NCBI GenBank assembly: GCA_044224905.1
Contig: JBGAJN010000003.1
Location: 930,001-994,000, forward strand
Direction: 5' to 3'
DNA length: 64,000 bases
From: JBGAJN01 sp044224905
Lineage (GTDB): Bacteria > Verrucomicrobiota > Verrucomicrobiia > Limisphaerales > JBGAJN01
Position 1 is the first letter of the stretch; each line of letters starts with the position of its first letter. Below the pieces are notes generated by a model that saw nothing but the letters and a program-made list of their open reading frames with translations, was not told the DNA's origin and searched no databases. The position numbers and the translations under genes are program-made. This document shows, one piece after another, positions 17,809 through 26,622 of the stretch.

Positions 17809-18678
17809 GTGAAACCCGTCTTCGAGAAAACACCGCGCACGCAGTGGGAATCGTTCCATTGCGAAGTCGTCCGCGGCACGAGCTACAACGCGACGTGGCA
17901 TTTCCATCCGGAGTATCAGCTCACGCTGGTGCTCAAGAGCCGTGGTCACCGTCTGGTCGGAGACAACATCACGCCGCTTACACCGGGCGACCTCGTGCTC
18001 GTCGGCTCGAATCTTCCGCACGTCTGGCAACAAGACGACGCGCAAACGAGCCGCGGCGACGGCGTGCACGCGATTGTCGTCCGCTTTCTCGAAACCTTTC
18101 TCGGCAACGATTTTCTCGGAGTGCCGGAAATGGAACCAGTGAAGCGCTTGCTCAAGCGTTCTGCGCGCGGCCTCGTCGTTTCGGGAAAGACCCGCGACGT
18201 TGTTGCCGCGCGCATGGAAAAACTTTCGCACCTGAGTGGACTCGCGCGCATCGGTGAGTTGCTGGCGATTCTTGAAACGCTTGCGCAATCAAGCGATCTA
18301 AAGCCGGTGGCCAGCGCCGGTTTTGTGCCGAGCCTTGCGAGCGACGATCAGAGCCGCATGGAGCGCGTCTGTCATTACATCAACACACATCTCGCCGAAA
18401 CCATCGATCGCGAAGCGGTGGCGAAGGAAGCGCACCTGAGCGTGGGCGCGTTCAGCCGTTTCTTCAAATTGCGCACGGGCAAGACGCTCCCCGAATACGT
18501 GAACGAACTGCGCGTTGGTCGCGCGTGCCGGATGTTGGCCGAGGAAGATTTGAAGATCACGGACCTCGCGATGGAATGCGGCTTTCCGAACCTCGCCAAT
18601 TTTAATCGCCGCTTCCGCGAGATCACGAAAATGACACCGCGGGAATTCCGGGAGAAGTTGCGCCGAAGCGCGGGCTAG
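17809..18678 (+). CDS. AraC family transcriptional regulator
   Basis: 289 residues starting at a GTG (17809). The N-terminal half is a cupin-type sensing domain (HFHPEYQLTLVLKSRGHRL, then GDLVLVGSNLPHVW). The C-terminal 100 residues contain the two helix-turn-helix units (IDREAVAKEAHLSVGAFSRF and ITDLAMECGFPNLANFNRRF), followed by TPREFRE. Such proteins bind a small sugar-type effector and activate nearby operons. Its divergent position next to the sulfatase at 16282-17706 makes that operon the likely target; the operator would lie in 17707-17808, where no clear inverted repeat was seen. It converges on the nagB-like gene with only three nucleotides between stops. Confidence 0.9.
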   Translation: MKPVFEKTPRTQWESFHCEVVRGTSYNATWHFHPEYQLTLVLKSRGHRLVGDNITPLTPGDLVLVGSNLPHVWQQDDAQTSRGDGVHAIVVRFLETFLGNDFLGVPEMEPVKRLLKRSARGLVVSGKTRDVVAARMEKLSHLSGLARIGELLAILETLAQSSDLKPVASAGFVPSLASDDQSRMERVCHYINTHLAETIDREAVAKEAHLSVGAFSRFFKLRTGKTLPEYVNELRVGRACRMLAEEDLKITDLAMECGFPNLANFNRRFREITKMTPREFREKLRRSAG

Positions 18679-18681
18679 CAG

Positions 18682-19461
18682 CTAGAGCAGGCTCGCCGAA
18701 CCCTCATCCAACAACAGCAAGGCTTGTCGCTGCGTGCGCAGGCAACTCGCGGGACACGCTGAACCCACCGGACCTTTTAACGTTTCGCGAATGATCTGCG
18801 CCTTGCGTTTGTCCGGAGCGAGACAGAGGACCTTGGTCGCGGCCATCAAAGCAGGAATCGTCAAAGTAATTCCGTAGCGAGGCACGTCGTCGATGGATTT
18901 GAAATGCCCGTAGCCCGCTTGCTGTTTGCGATTCGTCTCGTCGAGACCGACGATCTTGACCCAGTGAGAATCGGCAAAGTCCGCGACGGGCGGATCATTG
19001 AAAGCCAGATGGCCGTTCTCACCAACACCGAGACAGCACAGGTCGATTGGTTGCGCCTTCAGCAAGGCTTCATAGCGCTCGCATTCCCGAATCGGTTCCA
19101 ACGAGTCGCCAGCGATGTAATGAAATGTTTTGGGTTGCACCTTCGACTCGACGCGTTCGCGCAAATAGCGAATAAAACTCGCGGGATGCGCGGCATCGAT
19201 GCCGAGGTATTCGTCCATGTGAAACAACGTCACGCGCGACCAATCAATCCCGCCCAGTCGAATCAACTCCTCGAGAAATTGAAGCTGCGAGTTGCCCGTC
19301 GCAAGAATCGCCGCTGCCGAACCGCGCGCCGCAAGTGCCGAGAGAAGCGCGCCGTGCGCTTCGAGCGCCGCCGCCGCGACCAAATCCGCGGTGCTGGCAT
19401 AAACCCGCACCGTGAGCTTGTCGACGGTGAGCGTTTTTGAGGGAGGAACGGGGCGATTCAT
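18682..19461 (-). CDS. nagB: Glucosamine-6-phosphate deaminase-like protein
   Basis: About 259 residues from the ATG at 19461. A start at 19524 would add 21 residues. Family motifs are present: LFHMDEYLG, GVGENGHLAFNDP (active-site loop) and TLTIPALMAA. The family converts glucosamine-6-phosphate to fructose-6-phosphate and ammonia in amino-sugar catabolism. The related 6-phosphogluconolactonases lack the same loop, so deaminase is the better call. No nagA or transporter is adjacent. Instead the gene is the last of a same-strand row miaB, membrane protein, GT9, nagB with short gaps, so it may serve general amino-sugar metabolism. Confidence 0.8.
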   Translation of the reverse strand: MNRPVPPSKTLTVDKLTVRVYASTADLVAAAALEAHGALLSALAARGSAAAILATGNSQLQFLEELIRLGGIDWSRVTLFHMDEYLGIDAAHPASFIRYLRERVESKVQPKTFHYIAGDSLEPIRECERYEALLKAQPIDLCCLGVGENGHLAFNDPPVADFADSHWVKIVGLDETNRKQQAGYGHFKSIDDVPRYGITLTIPALMAATKVLCLAPDKRKAQIIRETLKGPVGSACPASCLRTQRQALLLLDEGSASLL

Positions 19462-19536
19462 CAATCGAGTTATAGTGTTCGTTGCGAAATGAGGTGGCGA
19501 GACTACGGAGCGTGATTTGCTCATGCAAGTCGAGGT

Positions 19537-20454
19537 TCAAAGATGTTGGGATAGTTTCTCGGTCACTGTCTCCACGCGCAGGGCCGCCAATCCGCCGGGA
19601 GTTTTCACGACGTCGATCCGCTCGCTGCGCGGACGCCAGATGGTTTCGTTAGATTCACCCCAAAGGGCCAAGCCACGCAGTCCCAACGCCGCAGCAAGAT
19701 GAGTAATGCCCGAATCGTGTCCCACAAATGCCGCTGCGGATGCGAGCCGAGCGGCGAGTTCGGTGAGAGGAAGATTCAGTGCGAGATGAATGCGCGGAGA
19801 ATCTTTTGGCGCAATCCGTTGCAAGCGATCGCGCTCGGCTTCGCCACCGATCAGCAGCAAGTTGATACCGTTGCGTTCAAGGAGCCGACCGATGAGCGTC
19901 GCCCAGTTCTTCTCCGGCCAGTTTTTCTTGTCGCTACCGCTGCCGGGGTGGAGCGCAATGGTGCGTCGAGCGTCTTCGGGGACGGCTGCGAACGCCTTGA
20001 TCGCAAGACGCGGTCTGGGATCGGCGTCAAAGATCGCCAGACGCTCGAGCGGTTTCAGCAGCACGTCGGCGGCGTGCATGGGCGTTGATTCGTCCGGGCG
20101 ATGCGGACCGGTGATGAATTGGGCCGAAGAACAACGCGCGACGTTCTCCTGAAAAATTCCGTCGGGGTCGTAGAGAAACGAAACGATGACGGCGAAGCCC
20201 GCGAAGTAATCCGCCTGCTCGCGCGGCAGATCAATGCCGCGGGCAAAGAAGCTGGCGAAGCCGCGTTCCTCGATCGGACGAACACGATCAACGAGTTCGC
20301 CCGCCACCGCGAGTTCGCCCACGCGCGGATACGCGAGAGCTTCGATTCGATTACCAGGAAGGAATTTGCGCAGCGCGGCAAAGACCGGAAGCGTCAGGAT
20401 GAAGTCACCAATGGCGCCACCGCGAATGACGAGAATTTTTCCAAGGACAGCCAC
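19537..20454 (-). CDS. Glycosyltransferase family 9 (heptosyltransferase-like)
   Basis: 305 residues starting at a GTG (20454). The GT-B fold features of ADP-heptose:LPS heptosyltransferases are seen: an N-terminal ILVIRGGAIGDFILTLPV, then ALHPGSGSDKKNWP (nucleotide-sugar binding) and VGHDSGITHLAAALG near the C-terminus. Enzymes of this family add heptose or related sugars to lipopolysaccharide core at the inner face of the cytoplasmic membrane. It fits an outer-membrane-bearing verrucomicrobium. It is preceded by a membrane-protein gene at a 25-nt gap and followed by nagB, with no other LPS gene adjacent. The exact sugar donor is unknown. Confidence 0.85.
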   Translation of the reverse strand: MAVLGKILVIRGGAIGDFILTLPVFAALRKFLPGNRIEALAYPRVGELAVAGELVDRVRPIEERGFASFFARGIDLPREQADYFAGFAVIVSFLYDPDGIFQENVARCSSAQFITGPHRPDESTPMHAADVLLKPLERLAIFDADPRPRLAIKAFAAVPEDARRTIALHPGSGSDKKNWPEKNWATLIGRLLERNGINLLLIGGEAERDRLQRIAPKDSPRIHLALNLPLTELAARLASAAAFVGHDSGITHLAAALGLRGLALWGESNETIWRPRSERIDVVKTPGGLAALRVETVTEKLSQHL

Positions 20455-20479
20455 GGCGTTGCCCCGTTTCGGTTGAAAC

Positions 20480-21019
20480 TCAGAAGACCTTCAGGCCAAG
20501 GATCACGACGAGCACCGCGAACGCGAGGCGCAAGGCGCTGCCCATCTTGATTCGCTGTTCCGTAGCGGTGCACCAGTTCAGAAAATCACGGCACCGCCAA
20601 GGTGAAACGGTGAACCAGATTCCCGCGATTACCATCAAGTAGGCCCAGGTGATAATGACGAGCCGCCAGTTCGACGGGTGCCAGCGGGCAGTGTCGCACA
20701 TCAGTTTCGCGAGCAGCATCAACGAGATGGCGAGGCCGCGCACGGCGAGAAAATCGCTAATGAAGATGCACGTACCGAGCGCGACGGCGCCGAACGCGGC
20801 GAACATGTAGGGCTTGTACGGCTCGAAGTCGGAGATCGATTCCAGATTGAGGTAGTAGAAAAATCCGAGCGTGCCGATCAACATTAGCAACCAGCCCATT
20901 TGCAGAGAGCGAGGAAACTTGCGCGCGGCGGCGGCGAATTCCTTGGGCTTCATCAGCCCGTAGATTTGCGGCAGGGCGAACCCGAGGCCGAGGATCAGAG
21001 AAAGTTTGGCGAGTGTCAT
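20480..21019 (-). CDS. Integral membrane protein of unknown function
   Basis: 179 residues with about four or five membrane-spanning segments (LSLILGLGFALPQIYGL, GWLLMLIGTLGFFYYL, YMFAAFGAVALGTCIFIS, IITWAYLMVIAGIWFTV and LAFAVLVVILGLKVF). No family was recognised. The start lies ten bases from the miaB stop and the stop is 25 bases before the GT9 gene, so the three are likely cotranscribed. A structural or envelope-related role is possible. Nothing in the sequence points to an enzyme. Confidence 0.7.
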   Translation of the reverse strand: MTLAKLSLILGLGFALPQIYGLMKPKEFAAAARKFPRSLQMGWLLMLIGTLGFFYYLNLESISDFEPYKPYMFAAFGAVALGTCIFISDFLAVRGLAISLMLLAKLMCDTARWHPSNWRLVIITWAYLMVIAGIWFTVSPWRCRDFLNWCTATEQRIKMGSALRLAFAVLVVILGLKVF

Positions 21020-21028
21020 GAAATTGGG

Positions 21029-22384
21029 TCAGTCGAGATTCACAATGGCGGGATCGCCATACAGCGTGAAGGCACCAGCACGGGCGATTTGCACGTCCAT
21101 GATCTGGCCGCGATGCCGCGGGGAGCCTTCGAAAACGACGATCTTGTTGTTGCGCGTGCGGCCTTCCATCGTCGCGGCGTTCTTGCGGCTAGGGCCTTCG
21201 GTGAGGATCTGCATCCGCTTGCCGACTTCCTGCCGGTATTTACGATGGCCGATCTCGTTAATCTGTTCGAGCAGGCGCGTGTGACGAGCTTCGATTTCTT
21301 CCTCGGGCAGTTGATCTGGCAAGCTGGCCGCCGGGGTGCCTTTGCGCGGCGAATATTTGAAAACGTAGGCGTTGTCGAATTCGACCTCGCGCGCGAGTGA
21401 CATTGTCTCTTCGAAATCCGCTTCGGTCTCGCCCGGGAAGCCGACGATGACGTCCGTCGTGATGCCGATGTTCGGCTGAACCTGGCGCAACTTTTTGATG
21501 ATGCCTGTGAAACGTTCGCGCGTGTAACCGCGATGCATTAACTTCAACAAACGATCGCTACCGCTCTGCACGGGCAGATGCGCGCTCTCAACGAGTTTCG
21601 GTAGACGCCCATACGCCTCGACGAGATCATCGCCGTAACCCTTCGGATGCGGTGAAGTGAATCGGATACGCTCCAAGCCCTCGATCTCGTGAACGGCTTC
21701 GAGGAGTTGCACGAAGCCCGTCTTGCCATCCTTCAAAGGCAGATCGCGCTTGCCGTAACTTGTGACGATCTGGCCGAGCAACGTGATTTCCTTCACGCCG
21801 CGGCTAACGAGCTGACGGCATTCGGCCACCACATCGGGAATGGTTCGGCTGCGTTCCTCGCCGCGCGTGTAGGGCACGATGCAGAAGGTGCAGTATTGAT
21901 TGCAGCCCTGCATGATGCTGACGAACGCAGTGACGCCGACGTCAGCGTTGCCGTTGAGCAAATGTTCCTTGATCGTCGCCTCGCTCCCCTGCTCTTCCGC
22001 GACGTCCACGATCTTGGCGCGTTTGCCGGCAAAAATCTCATCGAGGTAATCCGCCGCGCGATGAAACTTCTGCGTGCCGAGTACGAGATCAACATCAGGA
22101 AGCTGGTCGATCAATTCGCGACCGCGGCTCTGCGCCATGCAACCCATGAAACCGAGCACCACGTCGGGCCGGCGCTTGCGCACGTCGGCGGCGAGGTTCT
22201 CCATTTTGTTGATGGCCTTTTGCTCGGCCATGTCGCGCACGCTGCAGGTGTTGAGCAGGATCACATCCGCCAACTGCTCCGACGGCGCGAGGGAATAGCC
22301 CTTGGCCACGAGCTGAGCGGCGACGGCTTCGCTGTCGCGCTCGTTCATTTGGCAACCGTAAGTTTTGATGTACACGCTCGGCAT
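21029..22384 (-). CDS. miaB: tRNA-2-methylthio-N6-dimethylallyladenosine synthase
   Basis: 451 residues, the usual length. The radical-SAM methylthiotransferase adds a methylthio group to i6A37 of tRNAs reading UNN codons. The N-terminal UPF0004 domain has the three cluster cysteines C11 (KTYGCQMNERDSE), C47 (LLNTCSVRD) and C82 (FMGCMAQ). The radical SAM motif CNQYCTFC follows (SIMQGCNQYCTFCIVPYTRG), and a TRAM domain ends the protein (RMQILTEGPSRKN to FTLYGDPAIV). KTYGCQMNE and NTCSVRD favour MiaB over RimO and MtaB. It heads a same-strand row with the membrane protein and GT9 gene. Its 5' end is divergent from the DUF485/actP pair. Confidence 0.95.
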   Translation of the reverse strand: MPSVYIKTYGCQMNERDSEAVAAQLVAKGYSLAPSEQLADVILLNTCSVRDMAEQKAINKMENLAADVRKRRPDVVLGFMGCMAQSRGRELIDQLPDVDLVLGTQKFHRAADYLDEIFAGKRAKIVDVAEEQGSEATIKEHLLNGNADVGVTAFVSIMQGCNQYCTFCIVPYTRGEERSRTIPDVVAECRQLVSRGVKEITLLGQIVTSYGKRDLPLKDGKTGFVQLLEAVHEIEGLERIRFTSPHPKGYGDDLVEAYGRLPKLVESAHLPVQSGSDRLLKLMHRGYTRERFTGIIKKLRQVQPNIGITTDVIVGFPGETEADFEETMSLAREVEFDNAYVFKYSPRKGTPAASLPDQLPEEEIEARHTRLLEQINEIGHRKYRQEVGKRMQILTEGPSRKNAATMEGRTRNNKIVVFEGSPRHRGQIMDVQIARAGAFTLYGDPAIVNLD

Positions 22385-22530
22385 TTCGCTGAGAATCGAG
22401 CGGGCAAATTACGCGACGCGGCAAACGATGAAAAGCTCCAATCGCGGCGTACGACTGATTATCGCAACGCCAGAAATCATCCACGCTTGAGGCTTGGCAC
22501 CGCGCGGTCCCGTTTGCTACAAACGCCGCC

Positions 22531-22839
22531 ATGCAATCCCCACCCGACGCTAAAATGGACATGCACAGCGAGGCATTCCTGCACGCACTGATGCGCAAGC
22601 AACTCAAGCTCTCGATCACCTGCGCCGCGGCGTTCATGCTGACGCTGCTCGGCATGCCGTTGATGAATTATTTCTTTCCCGAGTTGATGGCCACGCGCGT
22701 CCTGGGATTCACGCTGACGTGGTTCGTGCTGGGCGTGGCGTTCTTCCCCTTCGTCTGGATCATTTCCTACACTTTCATCAAGCGCTCAATCTCGCTGGAG
22801 AATGAGGAGGTCGAAGCCGTGAAAGGACCGCAGTCATGA
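22531..22839 (+). CDS. DUF485 small membrane subunit of acetate permease operon (YjcH-like)
   Basis: 102 residues with two membrane segments (LSITCAAAFMLTLLGMPLMN and LTWFVLGVAFFPFVWIISY) and cytosolic charged ends. This is the DUF485 pattern of YjcH, the partner encoded just before ActP in many bacteria. Its stop overlaps the next start as ATGA (22836-22839), indicating translational coupling. Its exact role in transport is not established for the family. Partner stability or modulation is the usual guess. Confidence 0.85.
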   Translation: MQSPPDAKMDMHSEAFLHALMRKQLKLSITCAAAFMLTLLGMPLMNYFFPELMATRVLGFTLTWFVLGVAFFPFVWIISYTFIKRSISLENEEVEAVKGPQS

Positions 22840-24611
22840 CACCCCTATTCGCAGTCGCGGTTGATCCGTGGATTCTCGCCTTCAGCGCGATCACGGTCGT
22901 GGTGACGATTTGGATGGGATTTCGTTCGGCCAAATCTTCCAAGACCGCGAGTGACTTCTTCGTCGCCGGTCGCAGCGTAAGCGTAGGCTGGAACGCCAGC
23001 GCCATCTCGGGAGAGTATCTCAGTGCGGCGTCGTTCATGGGCGTGGCTGGAATGGTGATGAGCAGCGGTTACGATGCGCTTTGGTATCCGGTCTGTTACG
23101 CGTGCGGCTACTTGTTCCTGCTGCTGTTCATCGCCGGACCGCTGCGACGATTCGGGGCGTACACAATTCCTGATTTCGCCGAAGGACGTTTCGACTCGCC
23201 GCTTTTCCGCAAGATCGCTGTGGTGTTCGTTCTGTTCATCGGGTTCTTCTACACGATGCCGCAGATGAAAGGCGCAGGTACAACTCTGGCGTATATTTTT
23301 CCCGGGCTGCCGTATTGGGCGGGCGTAGTGCTAGTCGGCGCGGTCATCACGCTCAACGTCGCGCTCGGCGGTATGAAAGGCATCACACTCATACAAGCGT
23401 TTCAATACTGGGCCAAGATGTTCGCCATCTCGGTGCCGGTATTCGTTCTCATGGCGGTGTATGGTCACTACGGTGATCACCTGAACGTCAATCATTCCGA
23501 GGCGCCGACTGCCCCCATCGTTACCCAACCGCAATTGACGCCTAGCACCGCGCCAGCACAGCCCACCGGCAAGATCGAACGCGAACTGCTTCCGGTGAAA
23601 GCGCCGATCGACTCGACGTGGCTCAACCCTTTTGGTCCGCTCACCACCAAAGCCGCCAAGGCCGCAAAACTTTCCGCGGAGGAAGCGAAACCCTATTCGC
23701 TCCTCTACACCTACTCACTCATCATCGCACTGGTCTGCGGCACCGCGGGATTGCCCCACATCCTCGTGCGCTTCTACACGAACCCCGACGGCGTCGCCGC
23801 CAAACGCACGACCATGTGGGTGATGATTCTAATCGGAGTGTTTTACGTCTTCCCGCCCGTGTTTGGTGTTATCGGACGCAACCTGCTCCCAGAACTTTAC
23901 AACGGCGTCGGCGCGAAGGGCACAGACAAGATCGTTTTGGAACTTCCGCGCCTGCTCAACGAGAAATATGGCGTGCTCGGATCGATCCTCAGCGGCATCA
24001 CCTGCGCCGGCGCGTTCGCGGCGTTCATGTCCACCTTCAGCGGACTGCTTGTCTCGATGACTGGCGCGCTGGCGCACGATGTCTACGGTCGCATGTTACG
24101 CCCGAAGTCGACTTCCGAGGAGCGGATGAAAATGTTCAAGGTGTTCGCGATCGTGTGCGGCGGCGGCTCCATGCTGCTGGGCTTTCTCGTAGAAGGATTT
24201 GAGATCAACAAAATGGTCGGCTGGGCGTTTGCCATCGCAGCGGCCAGCTATTTCCCGCTGCTGTTCATGAGCACGTGGTGGCGCGGCATGACCATGAAGG
24301 GCGCTGCCACAGGGATGTTAACGGGCGGAACCTTGAGCCTGATCACAGTGGTGAGCACCATGCTTGCCGATCAAGTGCCGGGAGCCAAACCGCTCGCCGA
24401 TTACTACGCCAGCCATCCCCTGCTCCGCATCCTGTGCGAGCAACCCGCGATCTGGGCGGTCCCGCTGGCGCTGCTCCTGATGGTATTTGTCTCAAAACTG
24501 ACGGCAAGCGAGGTGCCCGCCGATATCCGCATGAAGATGCTCGTGCTCCACGCGCCCGAGAAACTGGGCCTGAAACAAGAATACATTCAGGAACATCAAC
24601 ACGGTCACTGA
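22836..24611 (+). CDS. actP: Sodium:solute symporter, acetate permease (ActP)-like
   Basis: 591 residues with about thirteen membrane segments of the SSS family. The start region (FSAITVVVTIWMGFRSAKSS, then FFVAGRSVSVGWNASAISGE and YLSAASFMGVAGM) matches ActP-type acetate/glycolate:cation symporters, as does GTAGLPHILVRFYTNPDG. A hydrophilic insertion (about residues 215-280, with PTAPIVTQPQLTPSTAPAQP) lies between two membrane segments and is Pro/Ala-rich. Pairing with the DUF485 gene by ATGA overlap strongly supports the acetate-permease type. Substrate could also be another short carboxylate. It would be in the cytoplasmic membrane. Confidence 0.9.
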   Translation: MTPLFAVAVDPWILAFSAITVVVTIWMGFRSAKSSKTASDFFVAGRSVSVGWNASAISGEYLSAASFMGVAGMVMSSGYDALWYPVCYACGYLFLLLFIAGPLRRFGAYTIPDFAEGRFDSPLFRKIAVVFVLFIGFFYTMPQMKGAGTTLAYIFPGLPYWAGVVLVGAVITLNVALGGMKGITLIQAFQYWAKMFAISVPVFVLMAVYGHYGDHLNVNHSEAPTAPIVTQPQLTPSTAPAQPTGKIERELLPVKAPIDSTWLNPFGPLTTKAAKAAKLSAEEAKPYSLLYTYSLIIALVCGTAGLPHILVRFYTNPDGVAAKRTTMWVMILIGVFYVFPPVFGVIGRNLLPELYNGVGAKGTDKIVLELPRLLNEKYGVLGSILSGITCAGAFAAFMSTFSGLLVSMTGALAHDVYGRMLRPKSTSEERMKMFKVFAIVCGGGSMLLGFLVEGFEINKMVGWAFAIAAASYFPLLFMSTWWRGMTMKGAATGMLTGGTLSLITVVSTMLADQVPGAKPLADYYASHPLLRILCEQPAIWAVPLALLLMVFVSKLTASEVPADIRMKMLVLHAPEKLGLKQEYIQEHQHGH

Positions 24612-24710
24612 TCGGGGCACAACCAACGCTCAATCTAGAAAGACTCGCCGGAGAGCCGCAGACGTAAAGATTTACTCGGCGCAACGATGGGCGATTTGTT
24701 TCCGAAAAAG

Positions 24711-24738
24711 AAAAGGCGCAGCGATATCGTCGCTGCGC
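24711..24738 (-). terminator. Rho-independent terminator of the small secreted protein gene
   Basis: A perfect 9-bp stem (gcgcagcga / tcgctgcgc, 24716-24724 and 24730-24738) with a five-base loop. Read on the minus strand it is followed by CTTTTCTTTTTC, a uridine-rich tail, just after the stop of the gene at 24760-25044. Confidence 0.8.
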
Positions 24739-24759
24739 GTTTCCGATGAAACACTGCGA

Positions 24760-25044
24760 TTACTTTTTCTTGGCCGGCTTGTCGCTCTTCACTTCGATGT
24801 CCGCTGCCGTCATCGTATACTCGATCGTGACTTTGGCGCCGACCTTGAGTTGGCCTTTGACCTTGGCGCTGCCGCGATTGATTTCCCATTTGTCGTCACC
24901 CTTTTGAACGGTGATGGTCGTGTCAGTCAACGCGAGCACGGGACCGGTGACTTGATACGTCTTTGCTCCAGCGGCGAAGCTCGAAGGGGCAGTGAAGAGA
25001 AGACCCGCCACAGCAAAGGCGGCCAGAGAGTTTTTGATGATCAT
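24760..25044 (-). CDS. Small secreted protein, OB-like beta domain
   Basis: 94 residues from the ATG at 25044 (MIIKNSLAAFAVAGLLFTAP), giving a signal peptide cleaved around Ser-Phe-Ala-Ala. A longer frame from 25137 has no signal character. The mature part (TYQVTGPVLALTDTTITVQK, then GDDKWEINRG, KVGAKVTIEYTMTA) reads as a small beta-barrel with an OB-like pattern, and ends in a Lys-rich tail (SDKPAKKK). Similar short secreted proteins are frequent in Verrucomicrobia, but no function is known. It has its own terminator, so it is probably monocistronic. Confidence 0.75.
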   Translation of the reverse strand: MIIKNSLAAFAVAGLLFTAPSSFAAGAKTYQVTGPVLALTDTTITVQKGDDKWEINRGSAKVKGQLKVGAKVTIEYTMTAADIEVKSDKPAKKK

Positions 25045-25202
25045 GATGTTTGAAGTTTGTTGTTGATTGATTGTTCTCACCCCGACGAAACACTTCGCCG
25101 AAATGTGGCGAATGGACGCAAGGCCTTGAAACGCCATTCGTTTACCAGAGCCTCACCGGGTGGGTCAAAACACTTCTCTGGCTCACACGTCGGCGAACCG
25201 AT

Positions 25203-26615
25203 CTACAAGGTATTACGGATCGCCCCGGCGAGCGCCTGAACCATCCGCCGCACCTGATCCGGCGTCGTGCAATACGGCGGCATCAGCACCACCACATTGC
25301 CGATGGGCCGCGTCAACACACCGCGCTGCGCCATGGCTTCGCAAACACGAATCCCCGCGCGCTCGCGGAGATCGAACGGCTCGCGCGTGCGCCAGTCGCG
25401 AACCAATTCGACGCCGACCACAAGGCCCACCTGTCGCACATCGCCTACCCGCGGCAACTTCCACAACGTCGGCAATTCGTCGCGCAGAACCTTTTCCAAT
25501 TTCGCGCGCGACCGAACCGATGCCGTACTTTCCAAAAGATCCAAGCTGGCCAAGGACGCGGACGCGCCGAGTTGATTCCCGGTGAAGCTGTGCCCGTGGA
25601 AGAAAGTTTTGAACTCGGAGTATTCGCCGAGGAACGCATCGAAAACTTTTTGCGTGGTGAGAGTCGCCGCCATCGGGAGATAGCCACCGGTCAGCCCCTT
25701 CGCCAACGCGAGAAAATCCGGCTGCACGCCTTCGTGATGCGAGGCAAAAAAGCTTGAACTCGACGCAACGCCGGCGCGCCCGAAACTCGTCATCACTTCG
25801 TCAGCAATCAACTGCGCGCCGTGCCCACGCGCAATCTCAGCGACTCGCTTCAACCAGCCTTGCGGTTGCGGAATCATTCCCGCCGCGCCTTGCATCAACG
25901 GCTCGAACACGAAGCCCGCGTAAGGATTGCCCCGCTTCTTCTGCGCGGAGAAGTTTTGCTCCACTTTACCGACACATTCCCAATTGCACTTCCGATACTC
26001 GCGAGCATCCGCGCGCTCGGGCTTCGCTCGATTAAACGGACAGCGATAGCAATACGGCGCCATCGCCTTGTCCGACTTGAAGAGCAGCCCGGCGTAGGCT
26101 TTGTGAAACAGATCGATGTGACCAAGGCTCACCGCACCGACGGTGTCACCATGATAAGCGCCATCGAGTCCGAGAAACTGCGGCTTCTTCAAACCTCGCA
26201 CCCGCCGCGCGAACTCGTAGGCGAGCTTGAGCGCTACTTCCATCGCCGTGGAGCCATCGTCGGAGAAAAAGACCTTGGCCAATTGCGGCTTCGTTTTGCG
26301 CGAAGGATTCGCGATTTTCACCAACCGCTCGGCCAGCAAACTCGCGGGTTCATTAGCAAACCCCAGCGCGGAGGTGTGCGCGACCTTTTTCAACTGCCGC
26401 TGAATCGCTGCATTGATCTTCGGATGACTGTGACCGTGAAGGTTCGTCCAGATCGAAGAGTTTGCGTCGAGGAACTCGCGTCCCTTCACATCGCGCAGCA
26501 CTGTACCACTGCCCTGGACGATCACGATCGGCTCGCGCTTGAGCCAATCGCGCATCTGCGTGAACGGATGCCAGACGTAGCGCTGATCGAGTTTCGCGAG
26601 TGAAGGCTTGCCCAT
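25203..26615 (-). CDS. bioA: Adenosylmethionine-8-amino-7-oxononanoate aminotransferase
   Basis: About 470 residues from the ATG at 26615 (MGKPSLAKLDQRYVWHPFTQ). The PLP-dependent enzyme makes 7,8-diaminononanoate in biotin synthesis using SAM as amino donor. Visible motifs are HPFTQMRDW, DGAYHGDTVGAVSLGHIDLF, ADEVMTSFGR (PLP phosphate/pyridine contact) and LALAKGLTGGYLPMAATLTT with the PLP lysine. A cysteine-bearing insertion (YRCPFNRAKPERADAREYRK) is present and lengthens the protein beyond the usual 430. It sits seven bases after bioF, forming a two-gene biotin operon. bioB, bioD and bioC are not in the window. Confidence 0.93.
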   Translation of the reverse strand: MGKPSLAKLDQRYVWHPFTQMRDWLKREPIVIVQGSGTVLRDVKGREFLDANSSIWTNLHGHSHPKINAAIQRQLKKVAHTSALGFANEPASLLAERLVKIANPSRKTKPQLAKVFFSDDGSTAMEVALKLAYEFARRVRGLKKPQFLGLDGAYHGDTVGAVSLGHIDLFHKAYAGLLFKSDKAMAPYCYRCPFNRAKPERADAREYRKCNWECVGKVEQNFSAQKKRGNPYAGFVFEPLMQGAAGMIPQPQGWLKRVAEIARGHGAQLIADEVMTSFGRAGVASSSSFFASHHEGVQPDFLALAKGLTGGYLPMAATLTTQKVFDAFLGEYSEFKTFFHGHSFTGNQLGASASLASLDLLESTASVRSRAKLEKVLRDELPTLWKLPRVGDVRQVGLVVGVELVRDWRTREPFDLRERAGIRVCEAMAQRGVLTRPIGNVVVLMPPYCTTPDQVRRMVQALAGAIRNTL

Positions 26616-26622
26616 TTCGGAT

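Noticed and set aside
16282..18288. Sulfatase frame extended to 18288
   Set aside because: The extension lies opposite the AraC gene. The ATG at 17706 gives a signal peptide right before the sulfatase domain.
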